From an uncultured Maribacter sp. (GTDB lineage: Bacteria > Bacteroidota > Bacteroidia > Flavobacteriales > Flavobacteriaceae): 64,000 bases of DNA. The stretch spans positions 248,001 to 312,000 of the forward strand of contig CANMKG010000001.1 of NCBI GenBank assembly GCA_947498505.1, in the 5' to 3' direction. The stretch's first letter is position 1. The number at the start of each line of letters is the position of its first letter. The notes beneath the pieces were generated by a model. The model had not been told where the DNA came from. It saw only the letters and a program-made list of their open reading frames with translations, and did no database searches. Of this stretch, positions 34,525-43,213 are shown piece after piece. A program made the position numbers and the translations under genes.

Positions 34525-34821
34525 ATGGCATCAATAGAACAACAAGCAAAAGGTAAAAAAGATGGGGAAATTAGATATTTAACCCCGCTTAACATTGAAA
34601 CCAATACGAAGAAAAAGTATTGTCGTTTTAAGAAATCAGGTATAAAATATATTGACTACAAAGACGCTGATTTTTTAATGAAGTTAGTAAACGAACAAGG
34701 TAAATTGTTACCAAGAAGACTTACTGGAACTTCTTTAAAGTATCAAAGAAAAGTAGCTCAAGCAGTTAAAAGAGCACGTCACTTGGCATTAATGCCTTAT
34801 GTAGGAGATTTATTAAAATAA
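34525..34821 (+). CDS. rpsR: 30S ribosomal protein S18
   Basis: A 98-residue S18 with a Bacteroidota-style N-terminal extension ([20 protein letters not shown]) before the conserved [20 protein letters not shown], the central [20 protein letters not shown] and the final [15 protein letters not shown]. It pairs with S6 on the 30S platform. It is the second gene of the operon, with rplI 12 bases downstream. Confidence 0.97.
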   Translation: MASIEQQAKGKKDGEIRYLTPLNIETNTKKKYCRFKKSGIKYIDYKDADFLMKLVNEQGKLLPRRLTGTSLKYQRKVAQAVKRARHLALMPYVGDLLK

Positions 34822-34833
34822 AAGAAAATAACC

Positions 34834-35286
34834 ATGGAACTTATATTAAAAGAAGACGTTCAAAACCTAGGGTTTAAAGACGACTTGGTTAGCGTGAAAA
34901 ATGGATATGGAAGAAATTTCCTTATTCCTCAAGGATTGGCAACTTTGGCCACTCCATCTGCAAAGAAAGTTTTAGCAGAAAATTTAAAGCAAAGAGCTCA
35001 TAAAGAGAAGAAAATTATTGATGCTGCACAAAAAACTGCAGAGGCATTAAAAGCTTTAGAATTAAAAATAGCTGCGAAAACTGGTGCTGGTGACAAATTA
35101 TTTGGTTCAATTACAAATATTGATGTTGCTGCAGCAATTGAAAAGCAAGGACATAGTATTGATAAAAAATACATTTCTATTCTAGGAGGTTCTGTTAAAA
35201 GAACTGGTACTAGTACTGCTCAAATTAGACTTCACAGAGATGTTGTTGTACCATTTACATTTGATGTAGTTGCTGAGAAAAAATAA
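34834..35286 (+). CDS. rplI: 50S ribosomal protein L9
   Basis: A 150-residue L9 with the two-domain layout: an N-terminal rRNA-binding part (MELILKEDVQNLGFKDDLVS, VKNGYGRNFLIPQGLA, residues 1-45), a long lysine-rich linking helix (about 45-80) and a C-terminal globular domain (KLFGSITNIDVAAAIEKQG onward). It lies at the end of the rpsF operon and is followed by a strong terminator. Confidence 0.97.
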   Translation: MELILKEDVQNLGFKDDLVSVKNGYGRNFLIPQGLATLATPSAKKVLAENLKQRAHKEKKIIDAAQKTAEALKALELKIAAKTGAGDKLFGSITNIDVAAAIEKQGHSIDKKYISILGGSVKRTGTSTAQIRLHRDVVVPFTFDVVAEKK

Positions 35287-35311
35287 CAAAAAACGTTGTT
35301 TATAAGTATTG

Positions 35312-35342
35312 AAGAGTTGCTGTTAAGCAACTCTTTTTTTTT
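35312..35342 (+). terminator. Terminator of the rpsF-rpsR-rplI operon
   Basis: AAGAGTTGC (35312-35320) pairs with GCAACTCTT (35327-35335) around TGTTAA, followed by a long T-run. Confidence 0.93.
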
Positions 35343-35345
35343 GGT

Positions 35346-35353
35346 TAAATTTG
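35346..35353 (+). promoter_or_regulatory. Putative -7 element of the Oar-like receptor gene
   Basis: TAAATTTG matches TAnnTTTG, just after the ribosomal terminator and 40 bases before the receptor ATG. No TTG lies at the ideal distance. Confidence 0.4.
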
Positions 35354-35393
35354 AGTTAATTTCTTATCGACTAATCTTAAAATTTAAAAACTC

Positions 35394-38300
35394 ATGAACA
35401 AGCAATTACTCAGTGCTTTACTATTACTATTTGCAGTGTCTGCGTTTTCTCAGGTTACCACCTCAAATATTAGAGGAACGGTACTAGATGACGCTAATGT
35501 TTCTTTATTTGGAGCAAATGTTGTGGCAATTCATACGCCAACAGGTACTAAATATGGAGCAATTACAAATGAAGAAGGAAGGTTTAATTTACTTAACCTT
35601 CGTGTAGGTGGCCCTTATGAGATAACAATCTCATATGTAGGTTTTAAAAATTATGAACAAAAAAATGTTTTCCTTTCTCTAGGTACAACGTTTAATGTAG
35701 ATGTTTCGTTGCAATCTGAAAGTCAAGCACTGGATGAAGTTGTCGTAATATCTACTCAAGGTGGTACATTTGGTAGTGATCGCACCGGCGCTGAAACTAG
35801 TGTGGGGAGAAGGGAGTTGACGAAACTTCCAACAATTTCGCGTTCAGCTCAAGATTTTACGCGTTTAGAACCAACAGCTAGTGGAAACTCTTTTGGCGGA
35901 CGTAATGATCAGTTTAATAACTTTTCTTTGGATGGCGCTAATTTTAGTAATCCGTTTGGATTGGACGCGCCAACTCCAGGTGGTCAAACAGGTTCACAGC
36001 CAATTTCATTGGATGCCATTGATCAAATTCAGGTTGCGACAGCACCTTACGATGTAACTCAATCTGGTTTTACAGGAGCTTCAGTAAATGCGGTTACTAA
36101 AAGCGGTACTAATGAATTTCATGGAACTGTTTACGGTTTTTATAGAGATGAAAGCTTAACTGGAGGAAAAATAAAAGGAGATAAGGTAACTAAACCAGAC
36201 TTAAAACAAAATCAGTATGGTGTTAGTATTGGTGGACCAATAGTTAAAGATAAATTATTCTTTTTTGCAAATTTTGAAAAAGATGAGAGAGACGATTTAG
36301 GATCAAATGGTTGGATACCAAATACAGGCTCTGGTGCTATTAATGAATCTAGAGTATTGGAGACAGATTTGCAAGCAGTCCAAAGTGATTTGGCAAGTAT
36401 TGGTTACGACACAGGAAGATATGAAGGGTTTACATTTGGATCAAACTCAACAAAAGGTATTTTTAAAATAGACTGGAATATTAATGATAATAACCGTTTA
36501 GCGGTAATTTATAATTTTTTAAGAGCCTCAAGAGAACAATCTGCGCATCCAACTGCAATTACAGCAAGGGAACCAAGTTTTGCTACATTGCAATTTGAGA
36601 ATTCTGGCTATGAAATTAACAACAACTTGAATTCTGTTCAGATAGAATTAAACTCTACCTTATCAAATGAGGTGACTAATAAACTTCAAGTTGGTTATAC
36701 ACATTTTGATGATTTTAGAGACCCTTTATCTACTCCAGCGCCTTCAATAAATATCACGAAAGAAGGGACTAACTATATTATTGCTGGTCATGAACCTTTT
36801 TCTGTTCATAACCGATTGGATCAAAAGGTATTTCAGATTACGAATAATATGAATATTTTTAAAGGTAATCATACCTACACGGTTGGATTTGCTTTTGAAA
36901 AGTATGAATTTGATAATTCATTTAATCTTACGAGTTATGGATTTGATTTGTTTGGAAGTGTAGATATCAATGATTTTCAAGCAAGCAATTATGTGGATAC
37001 TTTTGCTGCTGCAGAGGCTACATTTAATGCAAACAATCAGCTTGAAGATGGAGCTGTTGGTGGATGGTCTTTGGCTGAAACTAATGTTGGTCAGTTATCA
37101 TTTTATTTGCAAGATGAATGGGCTGCAACTGATGACTTTAAGTTGACTTATGGGGTGCGTTTTGACAAACCTTTATATTTTGATACCAAAAGTAAGATAG
37201 CGGAAAACATTGATAGAAAAGGTACATACCAGGGAGATAATGTTTATTTTAATCCTAATACGGGGCAACCAACAACTATTGATTCTGAACAATTACCAAC
37301 GAACGATTGGTTAGTATCGCCAAGATTAGGATTCAACTGGGATATCAAAGGAGATAGAAGTTATCAATTACGTGGTGGTACTGGAGTATTTACGGGTAGA
37401 CTTCCTTTTGTTTGGTTAGGAAATCAAGTACAAGGAGTGGATTTCTTTTTCTTTCAGGCAGTGGATCCAGGTTTTAAATGGCCACAAGTATGGCGTACAA
37501 ATATTGGTTTAGATCATAGATTTGAAAATGGTTTGGTGGTTACAGGAGATATATCATATACAAAAGACTTGAATGCTCCTCACGTGCAAAATTGGGCATA
37601 CAGCGACCCTTCTGGAACATTAAATGGGCAAGTAGATAATAGGCCAAGATATCAAGATAGCGATATTTCAAGAAATGCTTTTGGTGGGCCTACTAGTGCT
37701 TACGTATTTACAAATTCAGATAAAGGAAGAGTTTGGAATGTAGCACTAAAAGCGCAAAAAACGTTTAAAAATGGTCTTTATACTAGTTTTGCGTATAGTT
37801 ATCTAAACTCTAAAGATATAAACTCTATTGAAGCTGAAATCACCGGAGATGCATTTGATTTTAACCCTAACCAAGGTGATGCAAATGCTGATGTTTTAGG
37901 GTTTTCAAAATATGGAGATACACATCGTTTTATCGGAGTGGGGTCAAAGGAATTTAAATATGGAAGTGAAGACAGATGGGGAACTACAATATCTACGTTT
38001 TTTGAATACGCAAAAGGAGGTAGATTCAACTATACGTATGCTGGTAATATAAATAACGATAGTTCTTTTCAGAATAACGATTTATTGTATATACCAACAT
38101 CATCAGAAGTGCAGCAAATGCAATTTTCTGGAGCAGGGCAAGCAGAAGCTTTTGAAAATTATATTCAGCAAGACGATTATTTAAGTGATAATCGTGGAGA
38201 ATATATGGAGCGATATGGAGCTCTAGCACCATGGAGAAGTCGTTGGGATGTAAAATTGCTTCAAGATTATAGGTTTAAGGTTGCTAATGGTAAAACAAAT

Positions 38301-38525
38301 ACAATCCAATTTAGTATAGACGTTTTGAATTTTGGAAACCTTATTAATTCTAATTGGGGAGTTATTCAGCAACCAAATAATCAAAATCCACTTCAGGTTT
38401 CTGTTGATCCTGTTACAAACGTTCCTACCTATACTTTTAATCCAGAGTTGACTAAAACTTTTGGTTCAGTATCTGGTTTAGAGTCAAGGTGGCAAGCACA
38501 AGTTGGGCTTCGTTACATTTTCTAA
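35394..38525 (+). CDS. Oar-like TonB-dependent receptor with N-terminal carboxypeptidase-like domain
   Basis: A 1043-residue outer-membrane protein with a signal ending SAFSQ. A carboxypeptidase-regulatory-like domain (about 25-110: SNIRGTVLDDANVSLFGANV, ISYVGFKNYEQKNV) precedes the plug with ALDEVVVISTQGGTFGS, the asparagine/glycine-rich GNSFGGRNDQFNNFSLDGAN and GFTGASVNAVTKSGTNEFHG. A long barrel follows, ending ESRWQAQVGLRYIF. This order matches Oar/OmpA-like receptors, which in myxobacteria and flavobacteria serve outer-membrane transport or protein export. No SusD-like gene follows, so it is not a glycan-uptake pair. The substrate is unknown. Confidence 0.9.
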   Translation: MNKQLLSALLLLFAVSAFSQVTTSNIRGTVLDDANVSLFGANVVAIHTPTGTKYGAITNEEGRFNLLNLRVGGPYEITISYVGFKNYEQKNVFLSLGTTFNVDVSLQSESQALDEVVVISTQGGTFGSDRTGAETSVGRRELTKLPTISRSAQDFTRLEPTASGNSFGGRNDQFNNFSLDGANFSNPFGLDAPTPGGQTGSQPISLDAIDQIQVATAPYDVTQSGFTGASVNAVTKSGTNEFHGTVYGFYRDESLTGGKIKGDKVTKPDLKQNQYGVSIGGPIVKDKLFFFANFEKDERDDLGSNGWIPNTGSGAINESRVLETDLQAVQSDLASIGYDTGRYEGFTFGSNSTKGIFKIDWNINDNNRLAVIYNFLRASREQSAHPTAITAREPSFATLQFENSGYEINNNLNSVQIELNSTLSNEVTNKLQVGYTHFDDFRDPLSTPAPSINITKEGTNYIIAGHEPFSVHNRLDQKVFQITNNMNIFKGNHTYTVGFAFEKYEFDNSFNLTSYGFDLFGSVDINDFQASNYVDTFAAAEATFNANNQLEDGAVGGWSLAETNVGQLSFYLQDEWAATDDFKLTYGVRFDKPLYFDTKSKIAENIDRKGTYQGDNVYFNPNTGQPTTIDSEQLPTNDWLVSPRLGFNWDIKGDRSYQLRGGTGVFTGRLPFVWLGNQVQGVDFFFFQAVDPGFKWPQVWRTNIGLDHRFENGLVVTGDISYTKDLNAPHVQNWAYSDPSGTLNGQVDNRPRYQDSDISRNAFGGPTSAYVFTNSDKGRVWNVALKAQKTFKNGLYTSFAYSYLNSKDINSIEAEITGDAFDFNPNQGDANADVLGFSKYGDTHRFIGVGSKEFKYGSEDRWGTTISTFFEYAKGGRFNYTYAGNINNDSSFQNNDLLYIPTSSEVQQMQFSGAGQAEAFENYIQQDDYLSDNRGEYMERYGALAPWRSRWDVKLLQDYRFKVANGKTNTIQFSIDVLNFGNLINSNWGVIQQPNNQNPLQVSVDPVTNVPTYTFNPELTKTFGSVSGLESRWQAQVGLRYIF

Positions 38526-38552
38526 GTTAAAAACAAATATTTTATAAGTAGA

Positions 38553-38586
38553 AAGGCCATACAATCGTATGGTCTTTTTATTTTTG
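38553..38586 (+). terminator. Terminator after the Oar-like gene, overlapping a -7 element
   Basis: AAGGCCATAC (38553-38562) pairs with GTATGGTCTT (38567-38576), one G-U pair, followed by TTTTATTTTTG. The T-tract contains TATTTTTG (38579-38586), which fits TAnnTTTG and could start the next gene about 20 bases later. Confidence 0.75.
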
Positions 38587-38605
38587 CAAATTAAAATCAA
38601 TCGTT

Positions 38606-39076
38606 TTGAAATATACAAGACTTTCAAAGGAACAATTAGAGGAACTACACCCAGAGTTTATAAACTTTTTGGCATCCCAGTCTATTACTGGTGATGAGTG
38701 GAGTGATATAAAAGCAAATAAGCCAGATGTTGCTGAAGATGAAATAGACGTTTTTAGTGATTTAATTTGGGAAGGAGTGTTGAGTAAAGTTTCGTATTTA
38801 GAGAATATTTCGGCTCAGCAAATGCATTTGTTTGCCATGGAAGAAAAGGAGATGAAATTGATATCTGTGAAATTGAGGAACCCAGAGGTGGACTTAACCA
38901 CCAAAACAGGTTTTGATTGGTTTAAGAAAAATTGGCAATCAGATTTTGTAGATTACCTCACAGCTTCTAAAATGTATACCGATGATAAAAATTTGGATAA
39001 ATTTAAATTAATAGAACAAGGAGCGGTAATTACTAAAGGTGATTTATATAGATGGTTTGATAAAGTTATTGGATAA
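38606..39076 (+). CDS. Conserved flavobacterial protein, DUF6495-like (TTG start)
   Basis: A 156-residue soluble acidic protein starting MKYTRLSKEQLEELHPEFIN, with QSITGDEWSDIKANKPDVAE, LISVKLRNPEVDLTTKTGFD and a final KGDLYRWFDKVIG. It resembles a flavobacterial family of unknown function found next to hisS. The family name is from memory and uncertain. The start is a TTG at 38606. No in-frame ATG gives a similarly complete N-terminus, and the start fits a -7 element ending 20 bases upstream. It precedes hisS by 68 bases. Confidence 0.7.
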   Translation: MKYTRLSKEQLEELHPEFINFLASQSITGDEWSDIKANKPDVAEDEIDVFSDLIWEGVLSKVSYLENISAQQMHLFAMEEKEMKLISVKLRNPEVDLTTKTGFDWFKKNWQSDFVDYLTASKMYTDDKNLDKFKLIEQGAVITKGDLYRWFDKVIG

Positions 39077-39144
39077 GCCGATATTTGTTAAAACCAGTAA
39101 TCGTATTAGCTAAAATATATTAGCGTATAATTTCCATAAATATA

Positions 39145-40521
39145 ATGGCACAAAAACCATCAATTCCAAAAGGGACAAGAGATTTTACTCCGTCAGAAGT
39201 AATAAAGAGAAATTACATTTTTGATGTAGTTAAAAAACACTTTAAAACATTTGGTTTTCAGCCAATAGAAACACCGTCATTTGAAAATTCGGATACGTTG
39301 TTGGGTAAGTATGGAGAAGAAGGAGATCGTCTTATTTTTAAAATATTAAATTCTGGAGACTTTATTGGAAAGGTTGATGATGTAACCTATAGTTCAAAAA
39401 GGTCTAGTTCTTTAGCTCCAAAAATTTCTGAAAAGGCTTTAAAATACGATTTAACGGTTCCTTTTGCTAGGTATGTGGTAATGCATCAAAATGATATTGA
39501 CTTCCCTTTTAAGCGATATCAAATACAACCAGTGTGGAGGGCAGATAGGCCTCAGAAAGGGAGATTTAGAGAGTTTTACCAGTGCGATGCAGATGTAGTA
39601 GGTTCTGATTCATTGTTACAAGAAGTTGAATTTGTACAACTTTATGATACTGTTTTTAGTGACTTAAAATTAGAGGGAGTAACTATAAAACTAAATAATA
39701 GAAAAATTTTAGCAGGTATTGCAGAAGTGATAGGTGCTAAACGTTCGTTAATAGATTTTACCGTTGCTTTAGATAAGTTGGATAAAATAGGGGAAGAGGG
39801 AGTTAAAAAAGAAATGCTTGAAAAAGGTATTTCTGAAGTAGCTATTGAAAAAGCTGCACCGTTGTTTTCGTTGTCTGGTTCAAATGCTTCTCAATTGGAG
39901 TTGTTAGAAAAATTATTGACAGATTCAGAGGAAGGAACTAAAGGGGTTCAAGAACTTAGGTTTATTATAGAAACTATTGAAACTCTTGGTTTACAATCCG
40001 CTAGCCTTGCGATTGATGTAACGCTTGCAAGAGGACTTAACTACTATACAGGAGCTATATTTGAAGTTAATGCACCTAAGGGTGTTAAAATGGGTTCTAT
40101 AGGAGGTGGGGGCCGTTATGATGATTTGACTGGGATTTTTGGACTTAAAAATGTAAGTGGAGTAGGAATTTCATTTGGACTAGATCGTATTTATTTAGTT
40201 CTTGAAGAGTTAGGACTTTTTCCAGAAAATATTGACCAGTCGCTTCAAGTACTTTGCTTGAATTTTGGTGAAAATGAAAGTTTGGCTGCGTTAAAGTTGA
40301 TTTCTGAATTGCGAAAAGTGGGGGTGAAATCTGATTTATACCCATCTAAAGCTAAAATGCAAAAGCAGTTTAAGTATGCCAATAATAGAAAAGTTCCTTT
40401 TGTAATTTTATTAGGAGAAGAGGAGTTAAAAAATAATTCTTTTGTAGTGAAAAATATGGAAAAAGGAACTCAAGAAACCTATTCGCTAGGTAGTGTTTCG
40501 GAGTTTGTTTCTACATTATAA
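39145..40521 (+). CDS. hisS: Histidyl-tRNA synthetase
   Basis: A 458-residue class II synthetase. Visible are the N-terminal KPSIPKGTRDFTPSEVIKRN, motif 2 YDLTVPFARYVV with FKRYQIQPVWRADRPQKGRF (about 95-145), the histidine A segment ARGLNYYTGAIFEV (near 294), the glycine-rich GSIGGGGRYDDLTG and motif 3 GVGISFGLDRIYLVLEEL. A C-terminal anticodon-binding domain follows (DLYPSKAKMQKQFKYANNRK). It charges tRNA-His. The last six bases overlap the convergent NUDIX gene, so no terminator fits between them. Confidence 0.96.
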   Translation: MAQKPSIPKGTRDFTPSEVIKRNYIFDVVKKHFKTFGFQPIETPSFENSDTLLGKYGEEGDRLIFKILNSGDFIGKVDDVTYSSKRSSSLAPKISEKALKYDLTVPFARYVVMHQNDIDFPFKRYQIQPVWRADRPQKGRFREFYQCDADVVGSDSLLQEVEFVQLYDTVFSDLKLEGVTIKLNNRKILAGIAEVIGAKRSLIDFTVALDKLDKIGEEGVKKEMLEKGISEVAIEKAAPLFSLSGSNASQLELLEKLLTDSEEGTKGVQELRFIIETIETLGLQSASLAIDVTLARGLNYYTGAIFEVNAPKGVKMGSIGGGGRYDDLTGIFGLKNVSGVGISFGLDRIYLVLEELGLFPENIDQSLQVLCLNFGENESLAALKLISELRKVGVKSDLYPSKAKMQKQFKYANNRKVPFVILLGEEELKNNSFVVKNMEKGTQETYSLGSVSEFVSTL

Positions 40522-41064
40522 TTTTTTCTTTATTTCGGAATGTATTGTGGTGTAATACGAAGTTTCGTGTGGAACTAATTTTCTTTCCAAGCTTTCGGCT
40601 GCTATACTTTTTTTAAAGTCATCTAAAGTAATTAAATCAAGAGCTTCAACTTCAGAATCTTGCTTTTTTAAATTTTGTAAAGAAGTTCCTAATTTGCAAA
40701 TATATGTGTGGTGAAATTCACAGTCTATTAGTTCTTCATGATGCTTTTGTATAGATTTAAAAGTTCCTATTTTTTGTAGCTCTTTTGGTTCAACCATTAA
40801 TCCAATTTCTTCTTCTATTTCTCTTAATGCAGAAATTTCAATAGCTTCCCCGGCACCAATATGTCCTGCTACAGAAACGTCCCATAATAGTGGGTGAGTG
40901 TCTTTGTTTTTCCCGCGTTGTTGAATTAAAACTTCTCCTTTTTTAGTATAAAACCAAACATGAACTGTTTGGTGAAAAAGGCCTTTTTTATGTGCAACGG
41001 ACTTCATTGCTATTTCACCAGTGAAGTCTCCTTTTTCGTTTAATATGTCAATTAATTCATCCAT
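40516..41064 (-). CDS. NUDIX hydrolase (IPP-isomerase-like domain)
   Basis: A 182-residue NUDIX protein with the complete box GX5EX7REUXEEXGU in GHIGAGEAIEISALREIEEE followed by IGL (about 67-89). Preceding it is FHQTVHVWFYTKKGEVLIQQ RG, and the layout (HKKGLFHQTVHVW, WDVSVAGHIGAGE) resembles the YfcD/IPP-isomerase-like group, which hydrolyse nucleotide-linked substrates. The substrate is unknown. Its ATG lies 10 bases after the end of a terminator hairpin placed in the 39-base gap behind the M42 peptidase gene, so it may depend on readthrough or a promoter I cannot see. Confidence 0.88.
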   Translation of the reverse strand: MDELIDILNEKGDFTGEIAMKSVAHKKGLFHQTVHVWFYTKKGEVLIQQRGKNKDTHPLLWDVSVAGHIGAGEAIEISALREIEEEIGLMVEPKELQKIGTFKSIQKHHEELIDCEFHHTYICKLGTSLQNLKKQDSEVEALDLITLDDFKKSIAAESLERKLVPHETSYYTTIHSEIKKKL

Positions 41065-41073
41065 AAAAAAAAC

Positions 41074-41097
41074 AAATCCCTCAATTAAGAGGGATTT
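41074..41097 (-). terminator. Terminator between M42 peptidase and NUDIX genes
   Basis: AAATCCCTC (41074-41082) and GAGGGATTT (41089-41097) form a nine-base stem. On the minus strand it is followed by GTTTTTTTT and then, two bases on, by the NUDIX start codon. It ends the M42 transcript or attenuates entry into the NUDIX gene. Confidence 0.82.
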
Positions 41098-41103
41098 AAT
41101 ACT

Positions 41104-42192
41104 TTAATCAAAATAACTAAATGTTTCTCCTTCTTTTATAGTTAGTAGAGTTTCGTAAATTAAACGAATAACGTTTTCTACATCATCTCTATGAACAGTT
41201 TCAACTGTTGTGTGCATATATCTTAATGGTAAAGAAATTAAGGCAGAAGCAACACCTCCATTACTGTAGGCGAAAGCATCTGTATCCGTACCTGTTGATC
41301 TCGACGCCGCCATACGTTGAAATGGTATTTTTTTGTCTTCGGCAGTTTCGATAATACGTTCGCGAAGTTTGTTTTGAACAGCTGGTGCATAAGAAATAAC
41401 AGGGCCAGCGCCAATTTCGGTATGTCCTTGTACTTTTTTGTCAATCATTGGGGTAGTGGTATCATGACAAACATCTGTAACAATTGCAACATCAGGTTTT
41501 ATGGTATGCGTAATCATTTCTGCACCACGCAAGCCTATTTCTTCTTGAACTGCATTTGTGATGTACAAGCCAAATGGTAATTCTACCTTATTTTCATGTA
41601 ACAAACGAGCAACTTCAGCTATCATAAAACCACCCGCTCTATTATCAATGGCTCTACATACAAATTTATCTTTGTTTAATATTTGAAATTCATCTGGGTA
41701 AGTAATAACACATCCAACATGAACGCCCATTTTCTCAACTTCTTCTTTGTTTTTAGCTCCAACATCGATTGTTATATTGTCCAGTTTTGGAGGTTCTTCT
41801 TTTGCTCTATTTCTAGTATGAATAGCTGGCCAACCAAAAATACCTTTTACAATTCCCTTTTTAGTATGAATGTTCACCCATTTTGAGGGAGCAATTTGAT
41901 GATCACTTCCGCCATTTCTGATAACATGTAGCAAACCATTATCTGTAATGTAGTTTACATACCAGGCAATTTCATCTGCATGACCTTCAATAACAACCTT
42001 GTATTTTGCATCGGGATTAATAACACCAACAGCTGTTCCGTAGGTATCTGTGATGAAAGTATCTACATAAGGTTTTAAATAGTCCATCCATAATTTTTGA
42101 CCTTCCCATTCGTAACCTGTTGGAGCTGCATTATTTAAATATTTTTCAAAAAACTCAAGCGATTTTTTATTAATGATCTTTTTACTAGTCAT
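41104..42192 (-). CDS. M42-family metallo-aminopeptidase
   Basis: A 362-residue zinc peptidase of the M42 family (glutamyl aminopeptidase/TET type). Metal ligands are visible as His in VIEGHADEIAWYV, Asp in RAIDNRAGGFMIAEV, the catalytic Glu pair in VQEEIGLRGAEM, Asp in VTDVCHDTT and His in LRYMHTTVETVH. Family members form large assemblies that trim peptides in the cytoplasm. There is no signal peptide, consistent with that. It is followed by the NUDIX gene on the same strand across the terminator. Confidence 0.94.
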   Translation of the reverse strand: MTSKKIINKKSLEFFEKYLNNAAPTGYEWEGQKLWMDYLKPYVDTFITDTYGTAVGVINPDAKYKVVIEGHADEIAWYVNYITDNGLLHVIRNGGSDHQIAPSKWVNIHTKKGIVKGIFGWPAIHTRNRAKEEPPKLDNITIDVGAKNKEEVEKMGVHVGCVITYPDEFQILNKDKFVCRAIDNRAGGFMIAEVARLLHENKVELPFGLYITNAVQEEIGLRGAEMITHTIKPDVAIVTDVCHDTTTPMIDKKVQGHTEIGAGPVISYAPAVQNKLRERIIETAEDKKIPFQRMAASRSTGTDTDAFAYSNGGVASALISLPLRYMHTTVETVHRDDVENVIRLIYETLLTIKEGETFSYFD

Positions 42193-42293
42193 TTACATTT
42201 AATTTAAATACAAACATAGCAATATTCACGTATTTTTAATACTTACGCCACCTATTTATCGTTAATTTTGTGAGAGCTTACGATTTAGATTAG

Positions 42294-42980
42294 ATGATAA
42301 AATATAGTTTACGTTTAGTTTTTGTTTTATTGGGAGTTAATGCTTTTTCTCAAATTGAAGATCAACCATTAGATTCCGTTGCAGAAAAACTAATTATAGT
42401 TGCGGGTGATTCAATAGTACAAAGTTCTATTGGTTTGCAAGAGGCTTATGTTTTTGGAAAGTTGAAATTTGATTCTTATAACGAAAAACTTAAATATTAC
42501 ATTCTTAGAAGGAAAACTGTAAAAGTATACCCTTATGCTAAGCTTGCTGCCGAGCGGTTAGTAGAGTTGAATGATAGTTTAAAAGTGATTACCAAAAAAC
42601 GTAAGCGTAAAAAGTATACCAAAAAGGTTCAAAAATACATTGAAGGAGAGTTTTCTGAAGAACTTAAAAAATTAACCCGAACGGAAGGGCAAATTCTAGT
42701 TAAGTTAATTCATAGGCAAACTGGTACAACTGCTTTTGATTTGGTTAAGGAGTTGCGAAGTGGATGGAGAGCGTTTTGGTATAATACCACAGCAAATATG
42801 TTTGATATTAGTATAAAGGAGGAGTTTCACCCAGAAGAAATTCATGAGGACTATTTAATTGAAGATATATTGCAAAGAGCTTTTGCCTCATATAAGTTGG
42901 AAAGACAAAAATCGGTTTTAGATTATGATTATTCTAAACTGAGCAACAAGTGGAAAAAACAATCGAAAAAAAAGAGCTAA
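42294..42980 (+). CDS. DUF4294 exported protein
   Basis: A 228-residue protein with a signal ending NAFSQ, then the DUF4294 domain: KYYILRRKTVKVYPYAKLAA near 75, a very basic KKRKRKKYTKKVQKYIEGEF near 105, RTEGQILVKLIHRQTGTTAF and LVKELRSGWRAFWYNTTANM. The domain is widespread in Bacteroidota and of unknown function. The positive helix suggests binding to an acidic surface, which is speculation. TAATTTTG at 42262-42269 matches a -7 element. Its stop overlaps the convergent DUF6095-like gene by four bases. Confidence 0.83.
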   Translation: MIKYSLRLVFVLLGVNAFSQIEDQPLDSVAEKLIIVAGDSIVQSSIGLQEAYVFGKLKFDSYNEKLKYYILRRKTVKVYPYAKLAAERLVELNDSLKVITKKRKRKKYTKKVQKYIEGEFSEELKKLTRTEGQILVKLIHRQTGTTAFDLVKELRSGWRAFWYNTTANMFDISIKEEFHPEEIHEDYLIEDILQRAFASYKLERQKSVLDYDYSKLSNKWKKQSKKKS

Positions 42981-43213
42981 TCTTTGTTTTTTTTACCAAA
43001 TACGGCATCCATAATTATTTTTATACTTCTAAAGCCCATTACAATTGCACCAACTCCTAAAATAATACCTATAATAAATACAGGCCAATAAAAAGGATGT
43101 CCTTCATTTTTAAAAGCTTGGTACACCACAAAAGGAGCTGTAAACATTAAAATAACCGTGTAAACAATGCTTTTAATGCCTTTAAAAAGCAGTTCTTTAT
43201 TAGTTCTTCTCAT
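42977..43213 (-). CDS. Small two-pass membrane protein, DUF6095-like
   Basis: A 78-residue protein with two membrane segments (SIVYTVILMFTAPFVVYQAF, about 15-34; FIIGIILGVGAIVMGFRSI, about 46-64) and basic ends (RRTNKELLFKGIK, FGKKNKD). Small proteins of this shape (DUF6095) are found in flavobacteria with no known role. The family label is from memory. Its start follows the stop of the DUF4249 gene directly, so it probably belongs to the TonB-receptor/DUF4249 transcript. Confidence 0.72.
   Translation of the reverse strand: MRRTNKELLFKGIKSIVYTVILMFTAPFVVYQAFKNEGHPFYWPVFIIGIILGVGAIVMGFRSIKIIMDAVFGKKNKD

Noticed and set aside
38606-38608. A missing ATG as a sign of a broken DUF6495-like gene
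   Set aside because: A TTG start fits the conserved N-terminus and the upstream -7 element.
41317-41580. Phe/Cys-rich frames opposite the M42 gene
   Set aside because: Antisense shadows of a clear zinc peptidase.
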